Shown: in pieces, positions 26,596 through 35,337 of the stretch
How the letters are laid out: every line of letters begins with the position of its first letter
Position numbering within the stretch: the stretch's first letter is position 1
NCBI GenBank assembly: GCA_963836085.1
Contig: CAWIHT010000013.1
Span: forward strand, 62,001 to 126,000
Reading direction: 5' to 3'
From: JAHEEL01 sp963836085
Lineage (GTDB): Bacteria; Actinomycetota; Acidimicrobiia; Spongiisociales; UBA5794
Length of the DNA: 64,000 nucleotides
The notes under the pieces: generated by a model
Told to the model about the DNA's origin: nothing
Databases searched by the model: none
Seen by the model: only the letters and a program-made list of their open reading frames with translations
Program-made: the position numbers and the translations under genes

Positions 26596-27494
26596 CTTCC
26601 GTCATCGACGTCCGACACCTCGAGAAGCGTTATGGCCGGTACGTTGCGGTAGAGGACGTCTCTTTCTCGGTCGAACCGGCTGAGATCTTCGGAATCCTTG
26701 GTCCCAACGGAGCTGGCAAGACCACCACGGTTGAGTGTCTCCAAGGATTGAGACATGCCGACGGCGGCGAACTCGCGGTCCTTGGATATGACCCTCGCGT
26801 CAACGCGAATCGGCTGCGCCGAGAGGTCGGGTCACAGCTGCAGGAGTCTGCTCTCCCAGATCGGATGAAGGTGTGGGAGGCGCTTGACCTGTTCTCCTCG
26901 TTCGTTCCGGGCGGCCCGCCGTGGGAGTCTGTGATGGAACAGTGGGGACTGTCGGAGAAGCGGTCGGCGACGTTCGGCAGCTTGTCGGGTGGCCAACAGC
27001 AGCGCCTTTTCGTCGCGCTCGCCGTGGTGAACGGCCCGCGTCTCGTTTTCTTCGACGAGATGACCACGGGCCTGGATCCGGTGTCTCGCCGAGTCACGTG
27101 GGATCTCGTGCGCCAGGTGAGAGATCAGGGGACAACTGTGGTGCTTGTCACCCACTTCATGGATGAAGCCGAGGAATTGTGCGATCGGATTGCCGTAATC
27201 GACGACAAGCGGGTCGTTGCCGTCGGCACGCCGGCCGGCCTGATCGAGCGATATGGCGGCGGAGTCACCGTCACGTTCTCGACAGACGCCGGCGACGTGG
27301 GCTACCTCGAACAGTTCGACGAAGTCGACGCGGTGGAACGAAATGGGCGCAGAGTCTCCGTGACCGGTCGGGGGCCGCTGTTGGCAGTGGTTGCGGCGGA
27401 GTTGGTGGCCCACGGCGAGAAGCCGATTGATCTTGCGGCCAATCGCGCCAGCCTCGAGGATGTGTTCTTGACCATCACCGGCGGGGGTTCGTGA
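26592..27494 (+). CDS. ABC-2 exporter ATP-binding protein
   Basis: A 300-residue DrrA-like ATPase: Walker A GPNGAGKT, Q-loop GSQLQES, signature LSGGQQQRLF, Walker B LVFFDEMTTGLD and VTHFMDEAEELC. The C-terminal 80 residues (GGGVTVTFSTDAGDVGYL ... LEDVFLTITG) form the regulatory domain typical of antibiotic and lipid exporters. Its stop is separated from the permease start by a single base, so the two form an operon. It energises export by that permease. Confidence 0.9.
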   Translation: MTSVIDVRHLEKRYGRYVAVEDVSFSVEPAEIFGILGPNGAGKTTTVECLQGLRHADGGELAVLGYDPRVNANRLRREVGSQLQESALPDRMKVWEALDLFSSFVPGGPPWESVMEQWGLSEKRSATFGSLSGGQQQRLFVALAVVNGPRLVFFDEMTTGLDPVSRRVTWDLVRQVRDQGTTVVLVTHFMDEAEELCDRIAVIDDKRVVAVGTPAGLIERYGGGVTVTFSTDAGDVGYLEQFDEVDAVERNGRRVSVTGRGPLLAVVAAELVAHGEKPIDLAANRASLEDVFLTITGGGS

Positions 27495-27495
27495 G

Positions 27496-28248
27496 ATGCG
27501 GTCGTTCGTGCGCCTTTCGTGGGTCAACCTGAAGCTCTTTCTCCGTGAGCCGCTGACGGTCGTCTTCTCATTTGCGCTTCCGCTGATCATTCTGTTCGTT
27601 CTCGGCGGCGTGTTCGGAAACGAAGTCAGTCAACCGGTTGACGGGACAGTGGTGTTCCGGGGGCAGGGGCCGATGAGCTACTACGTTCCCGCATATGTGG
27701 CGCTCGTCATCGCTTCCGTCTGCGTGATCAGTATCCCCACACACCTGGCGGGTGATCGTGAACGCGGAGTTCTCAAGCGCCTTCACGCCTCTTCCGTCAC
27801 CTCCTGGACCGTCGCCGGGGCCGAGATGGCGGTTGCGTTTGTCGTCTCGACGGTGAGCGCCGCGATCCTGCTGACGGCAGCGTGGATCGCGTACGACTTT
27901 GAAGCGCCGCGTTCGGTCCCGATGGTGCTCGGCGTTGTCGTGATCCTCACTGTGGGATTCGCCCTGTTCGGGATCTTCCTCGGCTCGATCCTCCCAACGG
28001 CGCGCGCGGCCCAGGCGGTTGGGATGCTCGTGTGGTTCGTGATGCTCTTTCTCGGTGGGGCCGGGCCGCCTCCGGAAGTATTGACCGGCGGCATGCAGAC
28101 GCTGGCTGACCTCACTCCACTGTGGCATGCCGTACTCATGATGCAGGACGCCTGGCTCGGTCTCGATGCTGGTTTGTCGTGGGGCGTCTTCATCATGATC
28201 GGCGCCGCTAGCGCCCTCCTCGGGATCCGCTTCTTCCGTTGGGAGTAG
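27496..28248 (+). CDS. ABC-2 type permease
   Basis: A 250-residue protein with six membrane helices. It starts RLSWVNLKLFLREPLTVVFSFALPL, the usual first segment of ABC-2 permeases, and includes IPTHLAGDRERGVLKRLHASS, the coupling-region signature, and GLDAGLSWGVFIMIGAASA late. It partners the ATPase immediately upstream to export an unknown substrate such as a drug, lipid or polysaccharide precursor. Confidence 0.88.
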   Translation: MRSFVRLSWVNLKLFLREPLTVVFSFALPLIILFVLGGVFGNEVSQPVDGTVVFRGQGPMSYYVPAYVALVIASVCVISIPTHLAGDRERGVLKRLHASSVTSWTVAGAEMAVAFVVSTVSAAILLTAAWIAYDFEAPRSVPMVLGVVVILTVGFALFGIFLGSILPTARAAQAVGMLVWFVMLFLGGAGPPPEVLTGGMQTLADLTPLWHAVLMMQDAWLGLDAGLSWGVFIMIGAASALLGIRFFRWE

Positions 28249-28302
28249 GGGCTCGATATCGCCTGATGGCGGCCCTCCGACAGTTGTGCCATAGTTGCGG
28301 CG

Positions 28303-29013
28303 ATGTCCGAATTCGTTGCCCGAGGATGCGTACGCATCGTGCTCGACGGGGTCAACGCCTACCTCATCGACACCGGCGCGGACACGCTCACCCTGGTCGA
28401 CACCGGGTTCCAAATCCTGCATCCCCGTCGCGTGCTGCGTGCCATCGGTGCGTTTGGTCGGGTTCCTGACGACCTCGGCGACATCCTGATCACGCACCAA
28501 CACATCGACCACGCCGGGGGTCTTGCGCGGGTCGCCGCCGCAACGGGGGCTCGCGTCCACGTGCACCCGCTCGACGCACCCGAGATCCAGGCAGGGGGCC
28601 GGACTCGACCCGGCCTCGGACGGGGTCCGGCGACGCGGTTGATTGCCCGTTCCGCTCGATTCCGACCCGTCGAGCCGGTTCCTGTCGATCACTACCTCCC
28701 CGAGGTGGATGGGGTGATCGATGGTGTCGGGATCCGCTCAATCCACACGCCGGGTCACACCGCGGGCCACACCGCATTCCTGTGGCCGGCCCACGGAGGC
28801 GTGCTGTTCGTCGGTGATGCTCTCATGAACTGGCGTGGCCACCTGGGTCACGCTCCGTCAGCGGAGGACTGGGAGCGGGCCACCGCCTCGATCGGCCTGA
28901 TCGCCGATCTCGACTTCCAGGCTGTCGCATTCGGTCACGGCCCGCCGCTCAGAGTCCAAGCCGTTGCCCGTGTCCGCCGGTTCGCCGAAGAGGTTGCGGG
29001 CACCCGACCGTAG
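28303..29013 (+). CDS. MBL-fold metallohydrolase, glyoxalase II-like
   Basis: A 236-residue protein with ITHQHIDHAGGL (the HxHxDH site in the form HQHIDH), HTPGHTAGHTAFLW, FVGDALMN and a final FGHGPPL. This complete metal set is typical of the hydroxyacylglutathione-hydrolase-like MBL group. CATAGT lies seven bases before the ATG with no ribosome site. Substrate unknown; it stands between an exporter and a broken transporter. Confidence 0.87.
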   Translation: MSEFVARGCVRIVLDGVNAYLIDTGADTLTLVDTGFQILHPRRVLRAIGAFGRVPDDLGDILITHQHIDHAGGLARVAAATGARVHVHPLDAPEIQAGGRTRPGLGRGPATRLIARSARFRPVEPVPVDHYLPEVDGVIDGVGIRSIHTPGHTAGHTAFLWPAHGGVLFVGDALMNWRGHLGHAPSAEDWERATASIGLIADLDFQAVAFGHGPPLRVQAVARVRRFAEEVAGTRP

Positions 29014-29117
29014 CTCGGTTCGCACCACCATCGCCGTCAGCGATAGCGTGGTGTCCCCGACGCATCGACGCTCCGAAACCCCGCGGCGCGCCGTCGCATC
29101 CACCGACGGGTTGCCGC

Positions 29118-30061
29118 ATGAGCGACATCATCAGCCGGATTCTTCCGATCCTGTTGCTTGTCGCCCTCGGATTCTGGCCCCGGCGCTCCAACTTCTTCTC
29201 GGAGAGCACCGTCGGCGATCTCCGCAAACTGGTCGTGAACATCGCTCTACCGGCCGTCTTGTTCACGTCGTTCCTCGAAATCGAGTTCGATCCGAGCGTC
29301 GCCGCCGTCGTTGTCGGCGTCCTCGTGTTGTGCGTAGCTCTCTCCGGGGTCGGACTCGCCCTCTGCGGAAGGTTCGGTGGCGACCACGAGTGCTTCCCGT
29401 TTCTGATGACGGGATTCGAGGCTGGGATGCTCGGCATCAGCCTCTTCGAAAGCGCCTACGGGCTGAGCAAGGTCGGGTATTTCGCCGTGGTCGATCTCGG
29501 GCACGAGCTGTGCATCTGGTTCGTCTTCCTCGCTCTCTTGTTGGCGAGGCGCGACGGGATCGGGAGACCGGCTCAGCTGTTCGGCGCGTTCATCCGCTCG
29601 CCGGTGATCATCGCGATCCTCGCGGGTATCGGCGCCAGCCTGCTCGGCATGGGCGACGTCCTCTACGACGGACCGATCATCGGTGGGGTGATGAACCCGC
29701 TCGTCTTCCTGGCGGCGCTCACGGTCCCGGTGATCCTGTTGATCGTCGGATATGGGATCCAACTCAATCGCCGCGGGATGGGATCCGCGAGGCAGTCCCG
29801 CCCGTTGCCCTCCGGTTGGCGATCCTGCTGCCGCTTGCGATCACGATTCCGGTGCTGTTGGCGAACTCGGTGTTCGGTGGGAACGAGTACTCCCAGGCGG
29901 CGCTCTTCACCCTGCTCATCCTTCCGCCGCCCTTCATCATCCAGCTCACCATGAAGCCCGGCATGCCGAACGAGCGCCGCTACGTGAACAACGTGCTCAG
30001 CTTGTACACCGTCGTCTCGATTGCCGTCTTTGTGGTGTACGTGGCAGCGAACCCGCTGTAG
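29118..30061 (+). pseudogene. AEC (auxin efflux carrier) family transporter, frameshifted
   Basis: From ATG 29118 the frame encodes an AEC-family permease (RILPILLLVALGFWPRR, then LRKLVVNIALPAVLFTSFLE, GFEAGMLGISLFESAYG) for about 220 residues to VGYGIQLNRRG. Near 29775-29783 the homologous sequence continues in another frame (REAVPPVALRLAILLPLAIT ... VVYVAANPL) up to the stop at 30061. Joined, about 313 residues with ten helices fit the family. A one-base loss is the simplest cause; a sequencing error is possible. TCGGAT-rich promoter features are not clear, but GATAGCGT lies upstream. Confidence 0.8.
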
Positions 30062-30149
30062 CCCCCGGTCTACTGGTCTGCCGTGCTTTCGACAGCCCAG
30101 GACACATCGGACGCCGAACTCGCCGCCGGCACGGCGGAGCTTTGATCCA

Positions 30150-30335
30150 ACGGTCTCGCGGGTTGGGATCTCGACGGAGGCGACATCGCCGACCTCCGCG
30201 AACGTGGAGATCAGGGCACTCTTGCCGATTCCCGCTTCGCCGAGCACGAGTACCACGCGGCCACCCGATGATTCCAGGCTTTCGACGAGTTCTCCGAGCG
30301 TCGCCAGCTCTCCCTCCGTTCGAGGATCATGGTGT
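30150..30335 (-). pseudogene. Remnant of an AAA_16/LuxR-type regulator
   Basis: The minus strand reads RTEGELATLGELVES, then VVLVLGEAGIGKSALISTFA, a Walker A P-loop preceded by the region typical of AAA_16 ATPases in large LuxR-type regulators or cyclase-linked proteins. No start codon is found upstream before an in-frame stop near 30510, and after about 55 residues the sequence leaves the family. It is best read as a decayed fragment, next to a frameshifted transporter. Confidence 0.55.
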
Positions 30336-30650
30336 CGTACCTCCGCTGTCCGCGGTCGGACGTCGGCAGAGCCGATCTCCGAGGGGTCTGGTCGGGATGA
30401 GTTGTCGGTTCGCTCGCCTGCCGCGAGAGCTACTGAACGCGAAGCTGGACACGGCTTCTGGATTCCTTGCGTCGTCGTGTCTCCGCCCCCTCCGCCCTGA
30501 CGACCCTATGCGAAAGCGTCGGTGTGTGGGAGAGCACCCTGGGCACTGGTTCGTGCCCGCCGCAGCGAGCAGGCTGAATCGCAGCCGGGGCGGGCGGTGC
30601 CGGATCGTCCGCTTTCGGGTGGCGTCATCGAATTCGGAGATGAGGCCAGC
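30336..30650. other. Gap without a recognisable gene
   Basis: These 315 bases follow the ATPase remnant. The minus strand stays open without a start codon to about 30510, which could be further debris of the same decayed gene. I see no hairpin, repeat or convincing coding frame in the rest. Confidence 0.4.
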
Positions 30651-30836
30651 ATGTCAGGGCGAGCACGAAAACCGAGTGAGGTGCTCATCGGTACGGCCCT
30701 CGTCGTCGGTGCGGCGGTGGGTGCAGTCCTGTTCGCGCTGACCGGCGCTGCTTTCTGGATCGGTATCGCTTCCGGCCTTGGTCTCGTGGTCGGTCTCGTG
30801 GTTGATCAGGTCAGGAGCAGTGACTCGGACCGATGA
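30651..30836 (+). CDS. Small two-helix membrane protein, 61 aa
   Basis: MSGRARKPSEVLIGTALVVG begins a protein with two membrane helices (about residues 10-30 and 33-52) and a short charged tail VDQVRSSDSDR. GAGATGAGG lies six bases before the chosen ATG. It is convergent with the small coiled-coil gene 13 bases downstream. No family recognised. Confidence 0.55.
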   Translation: MSGRARKPSEVLIGTALVVGAAVGAVLFALTGAAFWIGIASGLGLVVGLVVDQVRSSDSDR

Positions 30837-30849
30837 GCGCCTCCGGGCC

Positions 30850-30990
30850 TCAGCGACCGGCAGTGCTCGCCAGATCTCGGATGCCGTCGGCAATCTCGCG
30901 CTGACCCGCCTTGAGGGTCTCGATCTCTGCGAGAACACGTTCGAGCACTTCGACGATTGTCTCGTTCGTTGGCTTCGAGTCGGTTGGCAT
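30850..30990 (-). CDS. Small coiled-coil protein, 46 aa
   Basis: A 46-residue frame: MPTDSKPTNETIVEVLERVL followed by AEIETLKAGQREIADGIRDL and ASTAGR. The heptad pattern V-LERVL-EI-TL predicts one amphipathic helix. GAGAGGAGG sits five bases before the ATG, a strong ribosome site. Short helical proteins of this type are often conserved next to membrane genes; function unknown. Confidence 0.6.
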   Translation of the reverse strand: MPTDSKPTNETIVEVLERVLAEIETLKAGQREIADGIRDLASTAGR

Positions 30991-31093
30991 TGAGCCTCCT
31001 CTCTCGTCGACGGTAGTTGAGCGAGACGGAGGCCGAGCGAAACGACTTGCGCCGGAGCTGCGGGAGACCGACCATATCTCTGTGAGGGACGAG

Positions 31094-32023
31094 GTGCTCA
31101 AGTGGTTGATCGCCGGTGACCCGGCGATCCGTTGGCAGTCCCAGCGCGACGTGCTCGGTGCGGATGATGCGGTGTGGAAAGCTACCCGGACCGAGGTCGA
31201 ACACAGCGGGTGGGGGAGACGGTTGCTCGACCTGCAGGATCCCGCAGGAACATGGGCCGGTGGCCTGTACACCCCCAAGTGGACCTCGACCACGTACACC
31301 CTGCTGCTCCTGCGACGGTTGGGCATGCCGTCCTCGAATCCCGGAGCCATCGCGGGATGCCGGCGACTGTTCGATGATGCCGAATGGTTCGAAGGTGGGG
31401 TCTCGTACTGGGCGAGCCATCGATATGCGGAGCGTTGTGTCAACGGCATGGTTCTTGCGATCGGCTCCTCCTTTGACGGGAGCGACCGAAGGGTCGACTC
31501 GATCGCTGAGCTCCTCATCTCCGCCGGGATGACAGACGGCGGTTGGAACTGCCGGGATTTCCAGGGGGCAACCCATTCGTCGTTCCACACCACGATCTCG
31601 GTTCTCGAAGGACTCCTGGAGTGGAAGCGATCAACGGGGTCGGACGATGCTGACGCTGCAATCGCTCGGGGGCACGAGTTCATGCTCGACCACCGCCTCT
31701 TCCGCTCCCACCGGACGGACGAGGTGATCAACGAGGCTTGGACCACCTTCCATTTCCCGCCTCGGTGGCACTACGACATCATGCGCGGACTCGACCATCT
31801 CCGCGACGCTGGAGCCGTTCCCGATCCACGCGCAGCAGACGCGATCGAGATCGTGGAGTCCAGCCGGCGATCGGACGGCCGTTGGGGGAAGGGGAGCCAG
31901 TACAGCGGGGAGACCTTCTTCCCTCTCGAACCGGGCCGGGTGGCAGGTCGATGGAACACGTTGCGCGCGCTCCGGGTCCTGCGCTGGTGGAACGCAGAAC
32001 CGGATGCGAAACGTCGGCTGTGA
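31094..32023 (+). CDS. Prenyltransferase/squalene-cyclase-like repeat protein
   Basis: About 309 residues built of alpha-alpha repeats: LIAGDPAIRWQSQRDVLG, LLDLQDPAGTWAGGLYTPKWTST, SWNCRDFQG-like and SSRRSDGRWGKGSQYSGETF. The recurrent hydrophobic-DGRWG and GTWAGG turns are the QW-like motifs of the terpenoid cyclase/prenyltransferase alpha-toroid. No DxDD catalytic motif is visible, so it is probably a binding scaffold rather than a cyclase. GTG 31094 follows GAGGGACGAG; GTG 31082 is an alternative start. Confidence 0.78.
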   Translation: MLKWLIAGDPAIRWQSQRDVLGADDAVWKATRTEVEHSGWGRRLLDLQDPAGTWAGGLYTPKWTSTTYTLLLLRRLGMPSSNPGAIAGCRRLFDDAEWFEGGVSYWASHRYAERCVNGMVLAIGSSFDGSDRRVDSIAELLISAGMTDGGWNCRDFQGATHSSFHTTISVLEGLLEWKRSTGSDDADAAIARGHEFMLDHRLFRSHRTDEVINEAWTTFHFPPRWHYDIMRGLDHLRDAGAVPDPRAADAIEIVESSRRSDGRWGKGSQYSGETFFPLEPGRVAGRWNTLRALRVLRWWNAEPDAKRRL

Positions 32024-32042
32024 CTCCGCTGCGGCGAACTGG

Positions 32043-32378
32043 TCAGTCCATCATCGGGACCGGCATGAGCTCGTAGACGTCGACCGCGAAGTTGCCCTTG
32101 CCCTCGCTGAGGAACGGATGCTCTTCCGCGAGGACCTTGGCGGCGTCCATGCTGTCGGCTTCGACGATCGAGTAGCCGGTGAGCGATGTCAGCGCTCCCA
32201 TCGTCCCGTTGTCGACGATCGAGATGCCCGGTCCGAATGGTGTGCCGATATCGGCGAGCGCCGGACCAACGTTCTGCATCCACGCGCCCCACGCCGCCAT
32301 CACTCCACCGATCTGCGCCTCGCTCATGTCCGACATGTCGGTTGCGTCGCCCTTGTACACCATCATGTACTTCGCCAT
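32043..32378 (-). CDS. YCII-related (YciI-like) protein
   Basis: A 111-residue dimeric alpha/beta barrel. MAKYMMVYKGDATDMSDMSEAQIGG begins the YCII-like fold, and GYSIVEADSMDAAKVLAEEHPFLSEGKGNFAVDVYELMPVP ends it; the E-HP element is the family's typical active-site-adjacent motif. GGGGAGG stands seven bases before ATG. In actinobacteria such proteins often accompany sigma factors or signalling genes; none is seen here. No ligand is known. Confidence 0.83.
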   Translation of the reverse strand: MAKYMMVYKGDATDMSDMSEAQIGGVMAAWGAWMQNVGPALADIGTPFGPGISIVDNGTMGALTSLTGYSIVEADSMDAAKVLAEEHPFLSEGKGNFAVDVYELMPVPMMD

Positions 32379-32616
32379 CGTGCTGCCTCCCCGGTAGCTA
32401 GAAGGGTCTCGACCCTACGCGGCCGCCGAGCGGCCCCGGATTGGAATCTCTTGCTCGCGGTCAAGTGTCGCTTCCGGACCGCCGAAGACATGGGATGGAC
32501 CTCTGTGCTTCGACGCGTGCTCAATCGCAGTCGGTGTCGATGTGTTGGGATACCATGGCGAAACTGGACTATCGAGAGCGCTCGGCCGCCGGTCGGCGAC
32601 AGATTGGGGAACCAAC

Positions 32617-34368
32617 ATGAAATCAATGAGTCGGGTTGTGCTCGTCGTCGCGATGGTCGGTGGGCTCCTGTCCGCCGCCGTCTCCGCGGGCGCACAAGAA
32701 GCCGACGCCGCGGCCTACCTCGCGGCAGTCAACGGTGCAAGCGCCGAGGCGGTCGATGTGCTCGCCGGCGAGGAAGTCATCGCCACGGGCCTCGGATTCG
32801 CCGAATCCGATGGTGTGACCGTTCCTGCCGGGTCCTACGACGTCGCCTTCACCGGTGGAGCGAATGTGGCTGTCGATGCTGCGGTCGGTTCCGCTCAGAC
32901 CGCCGTCTCCGGATTTGGCTCTGGCGGGGCAACGGCGTACCCGATTGACGTCGCTCCGATCACAGCAGGCGAGGCGATCCTCACGATCTGGAACGCAACG
33001 GACGCTCCGGTCCAGGTCGATGTCGGGACGGGATCCCCCCTCGAAGTTGATCCCGGAGAGAGTGTTGGGCCACTCAATCTGATCGAGGGCACGGTCGTTC
33101 CCGTGACGATCGACGACGTCGCACGGGACGTCACGACGCCCGCCGACTCGTACACCGATGTCTTCGCCGTCAATGACGGAGCGAACCTTGCCATCGCAAC
33201 TGCGGTCATCCCGTCGATGACCGCCCTGATCGAGGCCCTGACTCCGACTGAACCGCCGGAACCAGGACCAGACAAGGTCATCGTACCGGACGTCGCCGGC
33301 ATGGCCGCTGCAGACGCAGAGGATGAGATTGTCGACGCCGGACTCGTTGCCGGCACCAAAGAGCAGTCGAGTGACGAGGTCGAAGCGGGCCTCGCTATCG
33401 AGACCGATCCGACCGCTGGAACGGAAGTCGATGCGGGTTCAACCGTCACCATCGCAGTCTCAACCGGCCCCGAGGCCCCGGCGACGATCCCGGTGCCGGA
33501 CGTCGTCGGTCTTGCTGAGGCCGATGCGCGGGCGGCGCTCGAAGCCGAGGGCTTCGTGGTCACCACCAGCGAGCAGGTCAGCGACGAGATCGAGGCTGGC
33601 CTTGTGATCGAGACCAATCCGTCCGCAGGCACCGAAGTGGCGCCGGAGACAACCGTTGATATGGCGATATCGACCGGACCTGAGGATGTCGAAGTGCCCG
33701 AGTTCATCGGGATGACGCAAGCCGAAGCTACTGAACTCGCCGAGGAGTTCGGTTTGACGATTGCCTTCGTCAACGACCCGAATCGGCCTGATCCGAACGG
33801 CATCGTGGTCGATCAGATGCCGGAACCGGGGGAGATGGTCGAGCCAGGAACCGAGGTCACGGCCCAGTTGAGCCCCTTGGTCGACGCCCCGTACGTTGTG
33901 ATCAGCGTGGACACGAACCGGAAGATGACGGCGACCGGACTCAACTTCCAGGCCGGGTCCACGACCAAGCTGAGCGTAGTGGGCACCGATCTGGCCGCCA
34001 CCGTTCCGGTGGACGAGAGCGGCGTCTGGTGGGAGACCTTCCAACTCGGAGAGGACCAGACGGAGTATGCGACCCTTCTCGTTGAAGGAACCTCTTCGAC
34101 CGGCAGTCCGTTCCGGGCCACGTTCGAGATTCCGCCGGCTGGCGGATCAACCGACGAAGCCGCGGAGTCGGCCGAGGAACCAGCCGAAGAGGATGAGGGC
34201 GGCTTCCCCGCGTGGGGTTGGCTGCTTATCGCGCTCGTTGCGGTCGGAATCGGAGTCCTCGTCTGGTGGCTCGTCGCCGGCAGGGACAGTGAGACCGTGA
34301 CGACGACGGATGGTGGAGACGGCCAGGCGCCGCCCCCGCCCCCGGCGCCCCCAGCCTCCGACGGCTAG
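32617..34368 (+). CDS. Surface-anchored PASTA protein without kinase
   Basis: A 583-residue exported protein. A signal peptide (VVLVVAMVGGLLSAAVSAGAQ) is followed by a DUF4397-like domain to about residue 210 (AAVNGASAEAVDVLAGEEV; VPAGSYDVAFTGG). Three PASTA repeats follow, beginning VPDVAGMAAADAEDE, VPDVVGLAEADARAALE and VPEFIGMTQAEATELAE, then a beta-rich domain, one membrane helix (WGWLLIALVAVGIGVLVWW) and a Pro-rich tail. PASTA repeats bind peptidoglycan stem peptides or muropeptides; here they lack the Ser/Thr kinase domain. ATG follows GGGGA by seven bases. Likely a wall-binding envelope protein. Confidence 0.85.
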   Translation: MKSMSRVVLVVAMVGGLLSAAVSAGAQEADAAAYLAAVNGASAEAVDVLAGEEVIATGLGFAESDGVTVPAGSYDVAFTGGANVAVDAAVGSAQTAVSGFGSGGATAYPIDVAPITAGEAILTIWNATDAPVQVDVGTGSPLEVDPGESVGPLNLIEGTVVPVTIDDVARDVTTPADSYTDVFAVNDGANLAIATAVIPSMTALIEALTPTEPPEPGPDKVIVPDVAGMAAADAEDEIVDAGLVAGTKEQSSDEVEAGLAIETDPTAGTEVDAGSTVTIAVSTGPEAPATIPVPDVVGLAEADARAALEAEGFVVTTSEQVSDEIEAGLVIETNPSAGTEVAPETTVDMAISTGPEDVEVPEFIGMTQAEATELAEEFGLTIAFVNDPNRPDPNGIVVDQMPEPGEMVEPGTEVTAQLSPLVDAPYVVISVDTNRKMTATGLNFQAGSTTKLSVVGTDLAATVPVDESGVWWETFQLGEDQTEYATLLVEGTSSTGSPFRATFEIPPAGGSTDEAAESAEEPAEEDEGGFPAWGWLLIALVAVGIGVLVWWLVAGRDSETVTTTDGGDGQAPPPPPAPPASDG

Positions 34369-34399
34369 CGGGACCTCCACGTCCAACAACTGAATCGAG

Positions 34400-34437
34400 C
34401 GACCGAGGGGGAGGCCCAGGGGCCTCCCCCTCGGTCG
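34400..34437 (+). terminator. Perfect 17-bp hairpin terminator
   Basis: The arms at 34400-34416 and 34421-34437 are perfectly complementary over 17 bases around a 4-base loop. It lies about 32 bases after the PASTA gene stop and 20 bases before the end of the convergent membrane-protein gene. There is no T-run. Confidence 0.75.
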
Positions 34438-34456
34438 TCTGGTCCCGTCTGCATCG

Positions 34457-35011
34457 CTATCGCTGGTGACCGCGATGAGAGAGCCTTCTGAATACCCAGG
34501 TCCCAATGCCACCGAGGATGTAGGCGATGCTGATGAACACGAGGATGAACTTCGGGATCGCCATCGCTCGGGCGACGGCAATCCAACCCGTCCATTCACC
34601 CCAACCGTTCAGGTATCCGAGCATCGCGAGGTTCTCCACGACATCGAACACGCCCGCGGTGACGGCCCCGATGGCGATGGGCAGTCCGAGCTTCGACCCG
34701 AACCCGTTTGGGAACTGCCGGCGCGTCCACAGGGACCCGGAGGACAGCGCGAGGACGTAGGAGAAGATGAATACGAAGTCCCAGTAGATCGCCATGCGGA
34801 TGGTCCCGGGATCTGTGCCGGCGGTCACTTCGTCCGCTCGCTCGAGGGTTCCCGCGAGTTCGAGGTCAACGATGTTGAAGCTGCCGGCTGCCGAAACGGT
34901 GATTGCGCCGGTCACGAGCGCGAGGGCGGCCCACAACCACCACCGTCGCGCCGCTCGCGGGAGCGCGTTGTGTTCCGGAGGATGCGGTGCTCCGGAGGCG
35001 TCGGCAGACAT
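34457..35011 (-). CDS. Hypothetical membrane protein, 184 aa
   Basis: Five hydrophobic segments: WWLWAALALVTGAITVSAAGS, YWDFVFIFSYVLALSSGSLW, LGLPIAIGAVTAGVFDVVEN, GWGEWTGWIAVARAMAIPKF and ILVFISIAYILGG. Between the first two lies a charged outside loop (LELAGTLERADEVTAGTDPG). TACGGT six bases before ATG marks a leaderless start. The VVENLAMLGY core is shared with unnamed actinobacterial proteins. Function unknown. Confidence 0.75.
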   Translation of the reverse strand: MSADASGAPHPPEHNALPRAARRWWLWAALALVTGAITVSAAGSFNIVDLELAGTLERADEVTAGTDPGTIRMAIYWDFVFIFSYVLALSSGSLWTRRQFPNGFGSKLGLPIAIGAVTAGVFDVVENLAMLGYLNGWGEWTGWIAVARAMAIPKFILVFISIAYILGGIGTWVFRRLSHRGHQR

Positions 35012-35337
35012 GCGACGACCGTACCACCTGCGAATCCCGCCCCTGCGACGGTCGCTGGGAGGGGAGAGGAAGCAGTTTGGCCGTTGGGACGGCTCACAGG
35101 GTCGGGTCGATGGCCCCTAGCGAGACCGACGCATGTGCGACACACTCAACTTCGTGTCCGGGGCCGTCATGCTCGTCAATCGCGGGATTGCCGCGACGAA
35201 CAATGCCGGTGGCCCGATGGCACATGCCGAACAACTGAACACCCGCCCCGGCGCGAGAGTCCGGCGTTCCTCCATCAGGATTTGGATGAGCGGTCGACTC
35301 GAGAGCGGAGCGGTCCCCGACGAGGAGGAAATCCCGA
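35012..35337. other. Noncoding gap before the OFA transporter
   Basis: No coding frame of convincing quality is seen in these 326 bases. They hold the leaderless promoter of the minus-strand membrane protein and, at the end, GAGGAGG before the transporter ATG. A purine-rich stretch (GGGAGGGGAGAGGAAG near 35060) is the only other feature. Confidence 0.5.

Noticed and set aside
30021..30500. Plus-strand frame of about 160 codons opposite the AAA remnant
   Set aside because: Composition is Ser/Arg/Pro-rich shadow sequence; the minus strand carries a recognisable P-loop.
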